Notes under the pieces: model-generated
The model's input: only the letters and a program-made list of their open reading frames with translations
Told to the model about the DNA's origin: nothing
The model's database searches: none
Translations under genes and position numbers: made by a program
Part shown: positions 17,766-28,890 of the stretch, in pieces
Layout of the letters: every line of letters begins with the position of its first letter
How positions within the stretch are numbered: position 1 is the stretch's first letter
Source: Neostapfia colusana
Lineage: Eukaryota; Streptophyta; Magnoliopsida; Poales; Poaceae
DNA length: 64,000 bases
Assembly: GCA_030760725.1 (NCBI GenBank)
Contig: JASWHV010000008.1
Location: 46,076,057-46,140,056, forward strand
Direction: 5' to 3'

Positions 17766-20700
17766 TGTAACACCCCTAAATATTGTTGAGGGGAATTTAA
17801 AAATTTTTGGACGTGTTGCATGTTTTGCAACAATTTAAATTCAAACTAGAATTCAAATTAAACTCAAAACAGAAAAGAAATAGAAAAAGAAAAAGGAAAA
17901 CAGAAAAAAAAACCGGCCAGTGGGCCGAAACCCACCAGCCGGCCCACTCTGCTCCGCGCCAGCCCGCAGCCGCGCGCGCCCCCTTCCTCCCACTAACAGG
18001 CGGGGCCCGCCAGCCTTCTTCTTCCTCGCGCCCGCGCCGCGATCGGCCGGGACTCTCTCACCCGAATCAAAGCTGATCGGGAATTCTCACGTATCCCAGC
18101 CGATTTCCGGACCCCGAAGACTCCAGCTCGATCTAAACCAACCCGCCGCCCTCCCCCGTCTATAAACACACCGCCGACGAGCCTCGCCGTGGTTTCACTT
18201 CGGACTTCGTCGCCGATCGCCTTCCAGGACCTCCGAGCTCAAGAAAACCCCTGAGGTGAGATCCCCGACCTCCCCTCCACCGATCTATGCCATAAAATCA
18301 CAGTTCTAGAAAGAATTCTCGAAGATCTGAAAATCTCCGGCGAGATCGCCGCTTCCCGCCGCCGTGCGCCACCGGGCAGCGCCGCCCGCGCTCGATCAGA
18401 GTGACGTGGCCGCTTGTGCGCCGTCTATTTTAAATCGCATGGTAGACTTTAAATCCCCGCGTACCGGTTCGACGTTATAATCTCAGCCGTCTGTTTTAAA
18501 TCAGACGGTCCACGTCAGCCCCGCGTTATAAACACTAGAAATCTTACGCGCTACACCCTGGGGTTCTCGGGAAATGAGAGCTAGCCCCGGAAACTTCTGA
18601 TCTAGCCCCTGGAACTTCAGAAAATCATGTAAATTCATTTAAAAATCAGTTTTAGCCCCTGGACTTAATAAAAATTAGGAAAAACTCCTCTGTTATGAGT
18701 AGCTTGACCCCTGAAAATTGTTACAATAATATTATAGACCCTGTAGTGCGGTGAGTTTACCTTTTTAACCCTGTTTGATATTTAATTTATGAAATTGAAT
18801 ATGTGGCTAGTAGTTAAAATTTAAAAAGTGGGACAAACATATTGTCAAAATTACATTAAAAACTTTCTCAGTACTTAGAAAATTTTGGAGTGAGATAAAA
18901 ATATATTTTGGGCTGAAATGAATCTGTTTAATTTATTAATTCACATTTATTAGTATAGGGACAAATTTTTAAGTAAAGAATAGTTCGGAAAATAGGGAAA
19001 ATAAATGTAAAATAGTTTACATCAAAGGAAAAGGTCAAAAATATATTAGTAAATATTTTAGATCAGAACCTATTCTGTTTAGATGATGTGTCTTGTTATT
19101 TTCATAATAAAGTTCACATTTAGGCATAGGAAATAAATCTGAAAATATAGCAACTAGTAAATGATAAATGAAGTTTCTAAAATCCAAAGAATTCAGTTTA
19201 GGGTTGGTAAAAATTCTGAAGACACATATGGAGTAGGAAAATATCTTTCATGCATACTTGGTAGCAAAAAGGTGTAGTAATTAAATATATGGAATTTATT
19301 TAAATTGGAAACTCATATATATAGTATGTAAGCATAAATGTGAATACAAAAGTAGGAATCATATACACATGATTAAAAGTACATGCAAGCCAAAGATCAA
19401 CACACATAGAGTAACCACCACACATAGAATTTGTGAATGGCTTTTATACATGTGAATGTGTGGTTTGTATGAAGTGGAAGTGTGAACTATGCCTTATGGA
19501 TTGTTGTTTTTCTTTTGCTATGTGTGATGGTATGATGTAGAATCTGCTCCAGAGCAAGTTCTCCCTTTCCAAGATCAGGACTACCCATTTCAAGAGCAGC
19601 AGGAAGGAGGCAAGTGTCCTTGACCACTTTGATCCTATACTAGGATGTTTAGATAGAATTATTGCATTGTAAAGTTAAATATGAAACACATGCTAGGAAG
19701 TTTCCCTAGAATTGCATTACCTTGTTTCCTTGTAGCTTGGGTTGGGATTTATTTTATCATGTCATTTATTATTATGCATATGCTTAGCCATGCTTAGAAT
19801 GGGATATTTGGGATATGAGATCATCAGTTTATCTTACCATACTCTTGAATGAGATATTGTGAGTTATGTAGAGGTAGGGATCAAGGCAAGTTGGATGATT
19901 TGGTTGGTGCTGGGTGCCCGAGACTCGGGTTTGTGTTTAGTACTTGCCTGGATCCTATGGACCGGTTCATGGAGCATGTAACCTGGCTTTACCGTACCAA
20001 CCACATGCTGAGATGGGGCAGCTTGGCCAATTAATTAGGTGTATCCCCGGCGTAGTATGGGTGTGTTGGATGGTGCGGGGAGTAGGTGTCAGCTGGACTA
20101 CCATATGAACCGCAAGGCTCAAGAGAGGGCCACTGCAGCGGGGTTGGAGCCTCTTGTATGCTGTTAGGGGTGAAACCTCAGTGGGCCCACGCTCGTCGGG
20201 AATCCCTTTGTAAAGGCTTCGTAGTGATCTCCTGGCTACACACCTGGGAAGTGTGAATGTGGTTTGTGGCCACTGGCATAATGGAGGTTCTTTTAGTCCA
20301 CCCGGAAACGGGGGATGAAATCACTACATGTGGGTACAGTGGTGCAAACTCTGCAGAGTCAAAACTGTCATGACAGCCGTGCTCACGGTCAAGAGCGGCT
20401 TGGACTTATTCATGATTGGAGGAGTGATGGTTTTGGAAGTTGAGAATGTTAAGCGGGGAGCTTAACATTGGAAATGATGTTATGGTTATTTGATTATGAT
20501 GATGGGATGGGAGATTGGGACCATTTCACCTGTGTAGCAATGTAGGTGCTTAATAAGCTAAGGTGATAGGTATTAATGGTATAGTGCTTTAACCATGAGT
20601 TCAACCTTCTCTTGTTCTAGCCTTGCATGACATAACTTTCCCACACTTGCTGAGTACCATCGGTACTCAACCTTGCATATTTGTTGGTTTATATTGCTGC

Positions 20701-21010
20701 TCAGGTCAAGATAATGAGGTGGTGTATAATGACCAAGATTTTGGACCCGAAGAAGGTTTCTAGGTTCATGGAGACCCCCGGGCAACGCCTGTGACGGAGC
20801 CCTCAAGAATAATATTCCGCTGCTAGTTTATTTACTTGTGATGAACTTATTATTGTCCATCGAGACATTTGCTATGTAAGACTTATTTATATTCGACACC
20901 TGGCTTGTAATAAATGATGCTTCACTATTTGTCATCACACGTATGAGAAAATGATCCTGGCATACATGTGATATTCAATTGGTTGTTCTTCGGAAAAACC
21001 GGGTGTGACA
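17766..21010 (+). repeat. A 3' LTR (3245 bp)
   Basis: TGTAACACCCC...GGGTGTGACA. It is very similar to the 5' LTR but lacks about 180 bases that follow the TATA box: TATAAA at 18161-18166 joins directly to CACACCGCCGACG. The lost piece is 8934-9114 in 5' LTR coordinates. Its ends share TAAA, which points to a short-homology deletion. The predicted exon 2 donor here is GC (GAG|GCAAGT) where the 5' LTR has GT. Confidence 0.95.
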
Positions 21011-21015
21011 TGCAA
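21011..21015. repeat. Target-site duplication of Gypsy A, right copy (TGCAA)
   Basis: Matches 8531-8535; D's coding frame resumes at 21016. Confidence 0.95.
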
Positions 21016-22233
21016 CCAAGGTGTCTCATGGCACAAGGGTGCAATGCAACATGGATGTGGCATGCAAGGATGGGGCACTTAAACTTTTGGAGTCTCAGAA
21101 GACTTGCCGAAGAGCAACTTGTGTATGGATTGCCAACCATCACTCAAACTTAGGAGAAGTGTGATAGCTGTTTGGCTGGGAAACAAAGACGTCAACCGTT
21201 CCCATGCATGGCAAAGTACCGAGCTGAGAAGAAACTTGAACTTGTGCATGGAGACCTCTGTGGACCAGTGATGCCAGCAACTCCAAGAGGCAGCAGGTTT
21301 TTCTTTCTTCTTGTGGATGATCTCAGTAGATACATGTGGGTGTTTTTGATCAGCACAAAGGATCAAGCTATGAGTACTTTCATGGGTTTTCAATCAAGTG
21401 TTGAAGCTGACGCAGGGAGGAAGATTGGAACTTTTCCCACAGATCATGGTGGAGAGTTCACAGCTCGGACTTTTGTTGACTATTGCACCAAGGAGGGTGT
21501 TCAACGTCACTTGACAGCTCCATATTCTCCTGAGCAGAATGGTGTGGTTGATAGAAGGAACCAAACTGTTATGGGAATGGCAAGAAGCATGTTGAAAGCA
21601 ATGAATATGCCCGGTTGGTTCTGGGGGGAGGCAGTAACCACAGCAGTATATGTGTTGAACCGATCTCCTACTCGGAGTGTTGAGAGAAAGACTCCATATG
21701 AGGTATGGCATGACAAGAAACCTAGTGTACATCATTTGCGCACTTTCGGTTGTGTGGCACACGTGAAACAGGGAAACAAACGCCTTAGCAAACTTGAAGA
21801 TCGAAGTATACCAATGGTCTTCATTGGATATGAGCAAGGAAGCAAGGCATGGAGGTTTTACAATCCAAACAATGAGAGTGTTCACGTGTCACGTGATGCT
21901 GTGTTTGAAGAAAACCACCCGTGGAAGTGGGATGCAGCCGAGTCAAGTGAAATGGTGAATGATGAAGACATCTTTCGGGTAGACTACATCTTTCGTGATG
22001 AGAACCCTGGTGGAGTGAGTTCTTCTTCTTGTGACACAGGTCAAGGTTACAAAACCCCAGCTGAGGGAGTGTCTTCTATGACACAACTGAAGCAACAAGC
22101 ATCCAAGGATGTGGAGTTTGTGTCACCTCCTTCCATGTCACCAGAAATGGATAGTGAGCTAAAACAAGCACCACTTCGTTATCGTTCCATGAGAAATATT
22201 CTTGAGGAGGTGCCAAATTGTGAACCAGAATAA
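21016..22233 (+). pseudogene. pol: D GAG-pre-integrase and integrase, part 2
   Basis: Continues D's frame from 8535. WHARMGHLNFWSLRRLA is the GAG-pre-integrase motif. TAG 21151-21153 interrupts it before CDSCLAGKQ, the end of the zinc finger. Integrase core: Asp in VHGDLCGP, Asp in PTDHGGEFTARTF. The third catalytic position reads Asp (GAT 21550-21552, NGVVDRRNQ) where Copia integrases have Glu (VVERRNQ), a probable inactivating change. Later motifs WGEAV, FGCVAHV and FIGYEQGSKAWRFYNP are normal. It ends at TAA 22231-22233 and continues in frame. Confidence 0.92.
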
Positions 22234-23835
22234 GGAGGAGTAGATGAACTTCTTGTTGTCATAGGTGAAGAGCCATGCACAGCAGAAGAGGCCTTGAGGG
22301 TCATGGAGTGGCGCATTGCCATGATTGAGGAGCTCACATACATTGAAGAGAACAAAACATGGTCATTGGTACAACTTCCGGAGGGTTATCGTGCCATTGG
22401 CTTGAAATGGGTTTTCAAGTTGAAGAAAGATGAACATGGGAATGTCATACGTCACAAAGTAAGGCTAGTTGCAAAGGGGTATGTGCAGAAGCAAGGAGTT
22501 GATTTTGAAGAAGTTTTTGCACCAGTTGCCAAGATGGAGTCTGTGAGGATTGTGTTAGCTGTTGCAGCTCATTTTGGGTGGCATGTTCATCACATGGATG
22601 TGAAGTCAGCCTTCTTGAATGGGAGTCTAGAAGAGGAGATCTATGTCACTCAACCTCCGGGTTTCATAGCTGAAGGCAAGGAGAAGTGGGTTTTAAGACT
22701 TCACAAGGCATTGTATGGCTTGAGACAAGCTCCTCGAGCATGGAACTGCAAACTTGATGAAAGTCTCAAGCAACTCGGTTTCACACGGTGCAAATCAGAA
22801 CATGGCTTGCACACTAAGTTTGGAGGTGAGGCAAGGCTCATTGTGGGTGTGTATGTTGATGACTTACTGATTGTGGGAGAAAACATGGAGAAAATCAGTC
22901 GGTTCAAGGAGAAAATGAAGGAGAAGTTTTGCATGAGTGACTTAGGAAGCTTGTCTTACTATCTTGGTATTGAAGTAAAGCAAGGAAGACATGGTATTGA
23001 CTTGTGTCAAGGAGCCTATGCTGCAAAGTTGCTGGAAAGAAGTGGGATGATAAATTGTAATGGGTGTGCCACTCCCATGGAATCTTGGTTGAAGCTTACC
23101 AAGAGAAGTACAGCTCCACTCACTGATCCAACCACTTATCGCAGCATAATCGGTGGACTCAGGTATCTTTTACATACTCGGCCTGATCTTAGTTTTGGTG
23201 TTGGGTACTTAAGTAGGTTCATGTCAGAACCTCAAGAAGAACACATGGTGGCTTTGAAACATTTACTTCGGTATGTGACAGCTACAATGAGGTATGGCTT
23301 GTCTTACAACCGAGGTGAAGGAAGTCTTGAGTTAAGAGGCTATAGTGATAGTGATTTTGGGGGAGATGTGGATGACAGGAGAAGCACAACAGGAGTCATA
23401 TTCTTCCTGAGTGAAAATCCTATCAGCTGGTTATCCCATAAGCAAAAGGCTGTGGCAAAGTCCACATGTGAAGCTGAGTATGTGGCTGGATCAGCTGCAG
23501 CAAGTCAGGCTGTTTGGCTCAGGCATGTGTTACAAGAAGTAACAAGAATTCAAGTACCTCCACCAGAGATTAAGACGGATAACACAGCAGCAATTGCTTT
23601 GGCAAAGAATCCAGTTTTGCATGATAGAAGTAAACACATTGACATCAAGTTTCACTGTGTCAGAGAATGTGTTGATAGAAGAGAAGTCATCTTGGAGCAT
23701 GTTGGGATAAAAGATGAGCTTGCTGATATCCTCACAAAGCCACTGGGACGTACACATTTTCAGGAACTTCATGAGAAGATTGGAGTTCAGGAGATCAAAC
23801 CTCAGAAGTGGGGGGAGATTGTTGAGTACTTCTGA
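22234..23835 (+). CDS. pol: D reverse transcriptase and RNase H, part 3
   Basis: Uninterrupted frame after TAA 22231. RT (RVT_2 type): NKTWSLVQLPEG, LKWVFKLKKDEHG, RLVAKGYVQKQGVDFEEVFAPV, HHMDVKSAFLNG, and YVDD at 22852-22863. RNase H: YSDSDFGGDVDDRRSTTG, KSTCEAEYVA, DNTAAIALAKNP, HIDIKFH and ELADILTKPLGR. Catalytic acidic residues are all visible. The last five codons (VEYF and stop, to 23835) lie inside the 3' LTR. No in-frame ATG is needed because this is the 3' end of a polyprotein. The segment itself looks functional; upstream stops would block its synthesis. Confidence 0.93.
   Translation, partial: GGVDELLVVIGEEPCTAEEALRVMEWRIAMIEELTYIEENKTWSLVQLPEGYRAIGLKWVFKLKKDEHGNVIRHKVRLVAKGYVQKQGVDFEEVFAPVAKMESVRIVLAVAAHFGWHVHHMDVKSAFLNGSLEEEIYVTQPPGFIAEGKEKWVLRLHKALYGLRQAPRAWNCKLDESLKQLGFTRCKSEHGLHTKFGGEARLIVGVYVDDLLIVGENMEKISRFKEKMKEKFCMSDLGSLSYYLGIEVKQGRHGIDLCQGAYAAKLLERSGMINCNGCATPMESWLKLTKRSTAPLTDPTTYRSIIGGLRYLLHTRPDLSFGVGYLSRFMSEPQEEHMVALKHLLRYVTATMRYGLSYNRGEGSLELRGYSDSDFGGDVDDRRSTTGVIFFLSENPISWLSHKQKAVAKSTCEAEYVAGSAAASQAVWLRHVLQEVTRIQVPPPEIKTDNTAAIALAKNPVLHDRSKHIDIKFHCVRECVDRREVILEHVGIKDELADILTKPLGRTHFQELHEKIGVQEIKPQKWGEIVEYF
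23806..23819 (+). promoter_or_regulatory. D polypurine tract
   Basis: AAGTGGGGGGAGAT-type purine run directly before the 3' LTR TGTTGAGTAC; it also encodes part of the pol C-terminus. Confidence 0.85.
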
Positions 23836-24254
23836 AGGTTTATCAGAGTTTAGTTTCCTTATGTTTCAAGGAAATAAAGCACACATGACAAGAACCAGGG
23901 TTGTGTCCTGAGTCACATGTGTTGCACCAAGTCCTAGTGTGCGTGAGGGTGTTTTTGATTTGTTTCAAACACAACCCGGGGGGTTTTGGGGCCATACGTG
24001 CATGGCACATGCATGTGCTGCATTTTTTTCAAATTTATATGGTGCAAAACCCGGGCTGATGTTGTTGAAAACTTGTGGCTTCCGGCTAATAAAAGGAGGG
24101 GAATGCGCTGGTGTTTGTTGAGCGCCGCCACAACTCATCCGAGCCATTTTTCATTCGGTTCTCCACTTGTGTTTGGATCTACACCACACCTATAAACTTC
24201 CAACATGATTTGCATCACAAATCAGTGAGAGTTCAGTGAGGAAAACACCCAACA
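23820..24254 (+). repeat. D 3' LTR
   Basis: 435 bp, same length as the 5' LTR, about 18 substitutions by hand count. Confidence 0.95.
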
Positions 24255-24259
24255 ATGAC
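24255..24259. repeat. Target-site duplication of D, right copy (ATGAC)
   Basis: Matches 6575-6579; E1's LTR resumes after it. Confidence 0.95.
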
Positions 24260-26493
24260 ACTGTGCTGGGACCCACGTGCAGTGTTTTAAACTTTTTTTC
24301 GATTTCCAGTTTTAGTTCAAACTTCAAACCCACATAACTTTGGCTAGAAAGCTCCAAATCGAGTGAACCAAAATTTGTTGGCTTCAGCTCTCTGAGTACT
24401 TTCCAGCAAATCAAGTTTCACTTCATGAAAATCCTTATTTCTCCAGAATTAATTCTTCAAATTCAAACTGGTTAGAATTTTAACTAGAGAACCCTTTGGA
24501 GGAAAATTATGAAACTTTGCTGGGATGTTCACCAAAATATCCCTGAGCTACCATAAAATTTCGGATCCATTTGAGCTCATTTTATCCACCTAATGGTGTG
24601 ATTATGTCCAGAGAATATGAAAAATGTCCAGAAGCATTTTCCGAATTTCTCTGAAATTGTTTAGCTCATATCTTTAGCTAGGAACCTTCAAATTAAGTGA
24701 AACCAACTCCATTAGAACCCTATGCAAATCTAGTTTTCAGAAAGTCATGGCTTGCTCAATGAAAATCCCTAGAAAACCCTAGGAGCTCCAATTAAGGTCA
24801 AGTACATAATTATTTGTAGAGAGCTCAAATGAGCTTTGCTGCAAATAAAACTTGGCCAAGTCTCTGTTTTGGTTGTAACCAAACCACAGTAAATATTTCA
24901 GAGTCATTAGGTCTGTCTAATAAGACTTATAGTCTTCACAAGTTTAAATTCAATTCAAATGCAGTTAAATTGATACATATACATGTTATCTCATGTAGTC
25001 GCTAAGGTTGAGGAGGAACCCGAATCCTAGACTTCGCCACTCCGGAAGAGCAGCTAGCCTACAACCAAGAGCAGCAAGGCAAGCTCCGGTTTGCATTAAC
25101 CCTTTTACAAATTTTTACTGTTTTGAGAACTTACTTTGAGCACCCATTCAATTTTTGCATTAGAGTCTTGATTGAAACCCAAATGCATAGCCAAGAAAAC
25201 CATGGGTTGGGATTAGGATTGAAAACCCTGTTAGCTACTGCAATGCTAAGATAGTGTAGGATTCGGTACAAGTCGAGTAGTTGGAACTGCTCGCGAGAAT
25301 AGGCTAGAGGCACATCGCTCGGGTAAAGGTAGCAAATGAAACACATGGCAATAAAAATGAGACCGAGCGGAGAGTAAGGGCAGCAGGACTTTGGGGCCTG
25401 GATGCTATAGCTCCGCTTGTGTCGATTGAGGACCGAGCCGTGTGCGGGCCTGTTGAACAAGCTAGAATAGTACCGAAGACCTACCGGCTATATGGGAACC
25501 GGGAAACCGATGTAACTCGGGTAGCTGGGTATTGAGGCATTGCGTGTCGTCCAGAGGGTAGGATGAGAGCTTGAGGTGTAAATCGGCTGGTGGCACTGCG
25601 GATGCACGCGCAGAGACCTCTTGCTCGGGACGATAGGACTGGTTCAACATTTGGCTGAAGGTTGAAAGGTGGTTGCGTACGACGTCCGTGGTGGTTACTG
25701 TAGGCAACATCGAGTACGGGCGTACGTGACAGGTTATTCGGGTAACCCTGCAGGTGTAAATTGATTATAATCGTCGTCCCTCGCGGTCAGTGAGTACCAC
25801 TTGTTCACTGTACCGTAACATAGAAAGAACAGGCTAGATACATGTTAAAAGTTTGCTGATTTGAAAGACATACTTTGCTTGTTAGTCTTGTTGTAGTTCA
25901 GAGTGAATTAAAGTTCTTTTCAACTTTGAGCAAAATACACGAGAGAAATGCGTTTCTTGTTTGATTGCGGCTCTCTCATGTGCCTTAGCGTAAGGTTCTT
26001 TACAACCCGCTGCTAAAACTTGAAAGTAAGGTTCCACTAATTAGGAGAGTCATTTGCAACTTATTTTACATCATGTACCCTAAAAACCATCCATGTAGAA
26101 GTTTCATATGTAGGAGAGACTGGTCAGTCTTGCTGAGCCATCGTGCTCACTGATTGTGTTTGAAGCTTTTGCAGGGGTTTATGAGTAAGGGATTCCCGAG
26201 GAGGAGACGGAACCCCAGGAGGGGAACCCCGTCGAGTGGGAGTCGTGCACGCCGCCGTGTTAGTGTGTGTGCGTGCTAGCGGGGACACGTTCACGGGCTG
26301 AACGTGAACTCGATGCGTAGTCTATGCCCGTGAGTGTAGACTGAACTATTTTGTTGTAAAATTGTTCATAAACTGGTTTATGTAATAAAACTTTGCTTCC
26401 GCTTTGTATCTGTGGTGTGCGTTATTCGGTGCTGTGCAACACAGTACCCCTCAGCGTGATCCTGGCTTGACAAGGCAGTGGGGCCGTGTCACA
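24260..26493 (+). repeat. E1 3' LTR, right part
   Basis: Resumes the LTR broken at 6580. It is AT-rich to about 25000, then holds a block shared with E2 and E3 LTRs (GTGTCGATTGAGGACCGAG at about 25418 in E1 and 50470 in E3), CCTCGCGGTCAGTGAGTACC (about 25776), and an end ...CCGTGTCACA. It contains two exon-like stretches annotated separately. No other gene is visible. Confidence 0.88.
24999..26263 (+). other. Predicted LTR gene in E1: exons 2 and 3
   Basis: Exon 2 (24999-25078) follows CTCATGTAG and ends at AAG|GCAAGC. In phase 1 it opens with AKVEEEPES, then TAG and a frame slip; the end reads EEQLAYNQEQQG, like QEQQEG of A. Exon 3 starts at 26175 after GAAGCTTTTGCAG. In the same phase it reads VYE, a TAA, then GIPEEETEPQEG and VEWESCTPPC with TAG 26261-26263. 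The acidic content, phase and CTPP end match E3. This copy is broken; function unknown. Confidence 0.4.
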
Positions 26494-26869
26494 GTTCGTC
26501 GTTGTATTCATTGACGACATCTTAGTCTATTCCAAATCAGAAGAGGAACACGCTAAACATTTGCATATTGTGCTCCAACGCTTGAGAGATCACAAGCTCT
26601 ATGCAAAGTTTAGTAAATGTGAATTCTGGATCAACCAAGTGCCGTTTCTTGGACATATTATTTCAGCGGAAGGCATTGCTGTTGATCCAAGCAAGATTGA
26701 ACAAGTGCTGAAATCTAAGTCTTCAACATCAGTCCATGAAGTTCGTACCTTCTTGGTTTTGGCGGGATATTATCGGAGGTTCATCCCGGGCTTCTCAAAA
26801 ATCTCCAAACCTATGATGGAGCTACTGAAAAAGGGCATCAAATATGATTGGAGCAAGCCATGTTTGTAA
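26494..26869 (+). pseudogene. pol: E2 reverse transcriptase, C-terminal half
   Basis: Begins FVVVFIDDILVYSKSEEEH with the catalytic FIDD, then CEFWINQVPFLGHIIS, AGYYRRFIPGFSKISKP. The 5' half was separated by E1. It ends at TAA 26867-26869 just before the RNase H domain; the same frame continues. It is closely similar to the corresponding part of E1 (2495-2830). Confidence 0.9.
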
Positions 26870-28210
26870 GCTTTTCAAGCGTTGGTGAAACACCTCACAA
26901 CAGCCCCGGTTCTAGCTCAACCGGATACAACCAAGCCTTTTGATGTTTATTGTGATGCGTCCGGCATCGGGCTTGGTTGTGTACTCATGCAAGGAGGACG
27001 TGTGGTCGCATATGGATCACGGCAATTACGGAATCATGAACAAGATTATCCAACTCATGATCTCGAGCTTGCTGCCATGGTGTTAGCTTTGAAGATGTGG
27101 AGACATTACCTATTGGGAAACCTAGTTCATCTCTACACCGACCGCAAAAGTTTGAAGTACATATTCACTCAAAAAGAGTTGAATATGCAACAATGGCGAT
27201 GGTTGGAGCTGATCAAGGACTATGAGATTGAAATTCATTATCATCCGGGCATGGAAAATGTGGTTGCCGATGCACTCAGCCGGAAATCTCATATTCATAA
27301 TATGACCATAACGCCGATAGAAGAGGAAGAACCAAGTCTCTACTTGGTTCCATATGGAGCTCTACATAATCTAGCTATCATACCCACATTAAAAAAGGAT
27401 GTTATGGAAGCTCCAAAACGAGACAAGGGCATGGCTCATATCAAAAGGAGGTTGAAGAACGGGGAGATGAAATTTTTCCCGTTAGATGATGAAGATACCT
27501 TATGGTTCAAGGACTGGATAGTCATACCCCGTGATTTGAGGCTGCAGAAGGAAATTTTGGATGAGGCTCACTTATCCAGATTTTCTATTCATCCGGGCAG
27601 CAATAAAATGTACGAAGACCTCCGGAAGAAGTTTTGGTGGACACGTATGAAACGTGAAGTTGCCAAGTACATTTCAGAATGTGATACGTGTCGAAGAGTT
27701 AAGGCCGATCATGTGAATAAGTCGGGCCTGTTGCAACCGCTACAAATACCGGCATGGAAGTGGGAAGACTTGAGTATGGGTTTCATCATCGGGTTGCCGA
27801 TGACCTCGCACCACCATGATTCAATTTGGGTAATTGTTGACCGATTAACCAAATCAGCACGTTTCATTCCAGTGCATACCAAATACAGTGCCAAGCAGTA
27901 TGCGGAGTTATACATAGCACGAATATTATGCTTACATGGAGTTCCCCGTACCATTGTGTCCGACAGAGGACCGCTGTTTGTAGCCCGTTTCTGGGAGCAG
28001 CTACACGCATCCTTGGGAGCCAAATTGATTCGAAGCTCCGCGTATCACCCTCAAACCGATGGGCAAACTGAGAGGGTGAATCAAATCCTTGAAGATATGC
28101 TAAGAGCGTGTGCCATCCACCACAGTAAGAGCTGGGATGATCACTTACCGTTGGCGGAGTTCTCGTATACCAACGGTTATCAAACGAGCATAAAAAATGG
28201 CACCTTATGA
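26870..28210 (+). pseudogene. pol: E2 RNase H and integrase
   Basis: RNase H keeps YCDASGIGLGC; TDRKSLKY replaces the usual TDHKSLKY; YHPGMENVVADALSR follows. The integrase finger has SIHPGSNKMYEDL and CDTCRRVKADH. The first catalytic Asp of the DDE core is lost: codon 27779-27781 is GGT (SMGFIIGLP instead of SMDFI). The second Asp (VSDRGPLF) and the Glu (DGQTERVNQ) remain. The frame ends after an extra A in the run near 28191-28196 (AGCATAAAAAATGG; E1 has AGCATCAAGATGG). Confidence 0.9.
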
Positions 28211-28826
28211 AGCTCTCTACGGCCGGAAGTGCCGCACACCCTTGAACTGGTGTGAATACGGTGGGAGAGTTATTTATGGGATTGATCTCGTAAATGACGT
28301 AGAAGAGCGGGTCAGGATTATTCAAGCAAATCATAAAGCCGCCCAGTCCATATAAAAGAGCTATGCGGATAAGAGACGTCGTCCTATGAACTTTCAAGTT
28401 GGAGACCACATATATCTCCGCGTATCTCCTATGAAGGGCATTCACCGATTCGGAGTGAAAGGAAAATTAGCTCCACGTTTTATCAGTCCCTAGGCCATCA
28501 TCGAAAGCTGTGGACCCGTGGCATACCATTTGGAGTTACCAGCAGCATTACCCAGAGTTCATAACGTCTTCCACATATCTCAGTTGCGAAAGTGTTTGAA
28601 AGTTCCAACGGAGATTCTCACGGGAGCAGCAGAATTAAAGCCGGACCTTACTTATGTTGAGCGTCCAACTCGGATAATTGATGAGAAGACTCGCGAGACA
28701 AGAAACCGGACGCCGCGATTTTTCAAAGTGCTATGGGAAAATCACACGTCCGATGACGCTACCTGGGAAAGCGAGGAGTATTTACAACGCAATCATCCGG
28801 AGTTATTAGAGGCTTACGTTCAGTAG
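28196..28826 (+). pseudogene. pol: E2 integrase C-terminus and chromodomain-like tail
   Basis: After the frame slip: MAPYEALYGRKCRTPLNW, NFQVGDHIYLRVSPMKG, with stops at about 28353 (QSI-stop-KSYAD) and 28491 (FISP-stop-AI). The last part, open to TAG 28824-28826, has VHNVFHISQLRKCLKVP, RPTRIIDEK, FFKVLWENHTSDDATWESEE and HPELLEAYVQ: a full chromodomain-like tail of Tekay/Del type. Confidence 0.88.
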
Positions 28827-28877
28827 TCGTCCTCCCCACATTGTTCTTAATCATGAATCTCAAGAAAAGATTCTTTT

Positions 28878-28890
28878 AAGGGGGAAGGAA
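28878..28890 (+). promoter_or_regulatory. E2 polypurine tract
   Basis: AAGGGGGAAGGAA directly before TGTAAAAGTCC. Confidence 0.85.

Larger units (their letters stand above)
8536..21010 (+). mobile_element. A: Ty3/Gypsy chromovirus, complete but degraded
   Basis: Full structure: 5' LTR 8536-11948, initiator Met tRNA primer site, extra aORF, gag-pol, polypurine tract and 3' LTR 17766-21010, flanked by TGCAA. It is the innermost layer of the five-level nest, so it is younger than D. Even so it carries at least six stops and two frameshifts, more than B. Either it was already defective when copied or it decayed faster; its two LTRs are very similar by eye except for one deletion. The C-terminal chromodomain-like tail suggests Tekay/Del. 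Confidence 0.95.
6580..24254 (+). mobile_element. D: Ty1/Copia element, split by Gypsy A
   Basis: Two 435-bp LTRs (6580-7014, 23820-24254) starting TGTTG and ending CAACA flank a Copia-order polyprotein: gag, PR, INT, RT, RH. Gypsy A (8536-21010) interrupts it between protease and the GAG-pre-integrase domain; removing A and one TGCAA rejoins the same frame. Three in-frame stops (7699, 21151, 22231) but no frameshift were found. The LTRs differ at about 18 of 435 positions by hand count, with no indels (about 4%), so D inserted relatively recently, roughly 1-2 million years ago under commonly used grass LTR rates (inference). Confidence 0.95.
1..26493 (+). mobile_element. E1: Ty3/Gypsy chromovirus, 5' part outside window, split by D
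   Basis: The visible element runs from the end of its leader (1-267) through gag-pol and a polypurine tract into its 3' LTR. That LTR is split by the Copia element D at 6580-24254 and resumes to end in ...GTGTCACA at 26493. The sequence after 26493 drops straight into the middle of another Gypsy RT (E2), so E1 was inserted there. The right-hand target duplication should be GTTCG (26494-26498), but its partner lies outside the window. Domain order gag-PR-RT-RH-INT with a chromodomain-like tail marks Ty3/Gypsy, probably Tekay/Del. The coding region carries at least five stops and two frameshifts, so E1 is dead. Confidence 0.9.
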
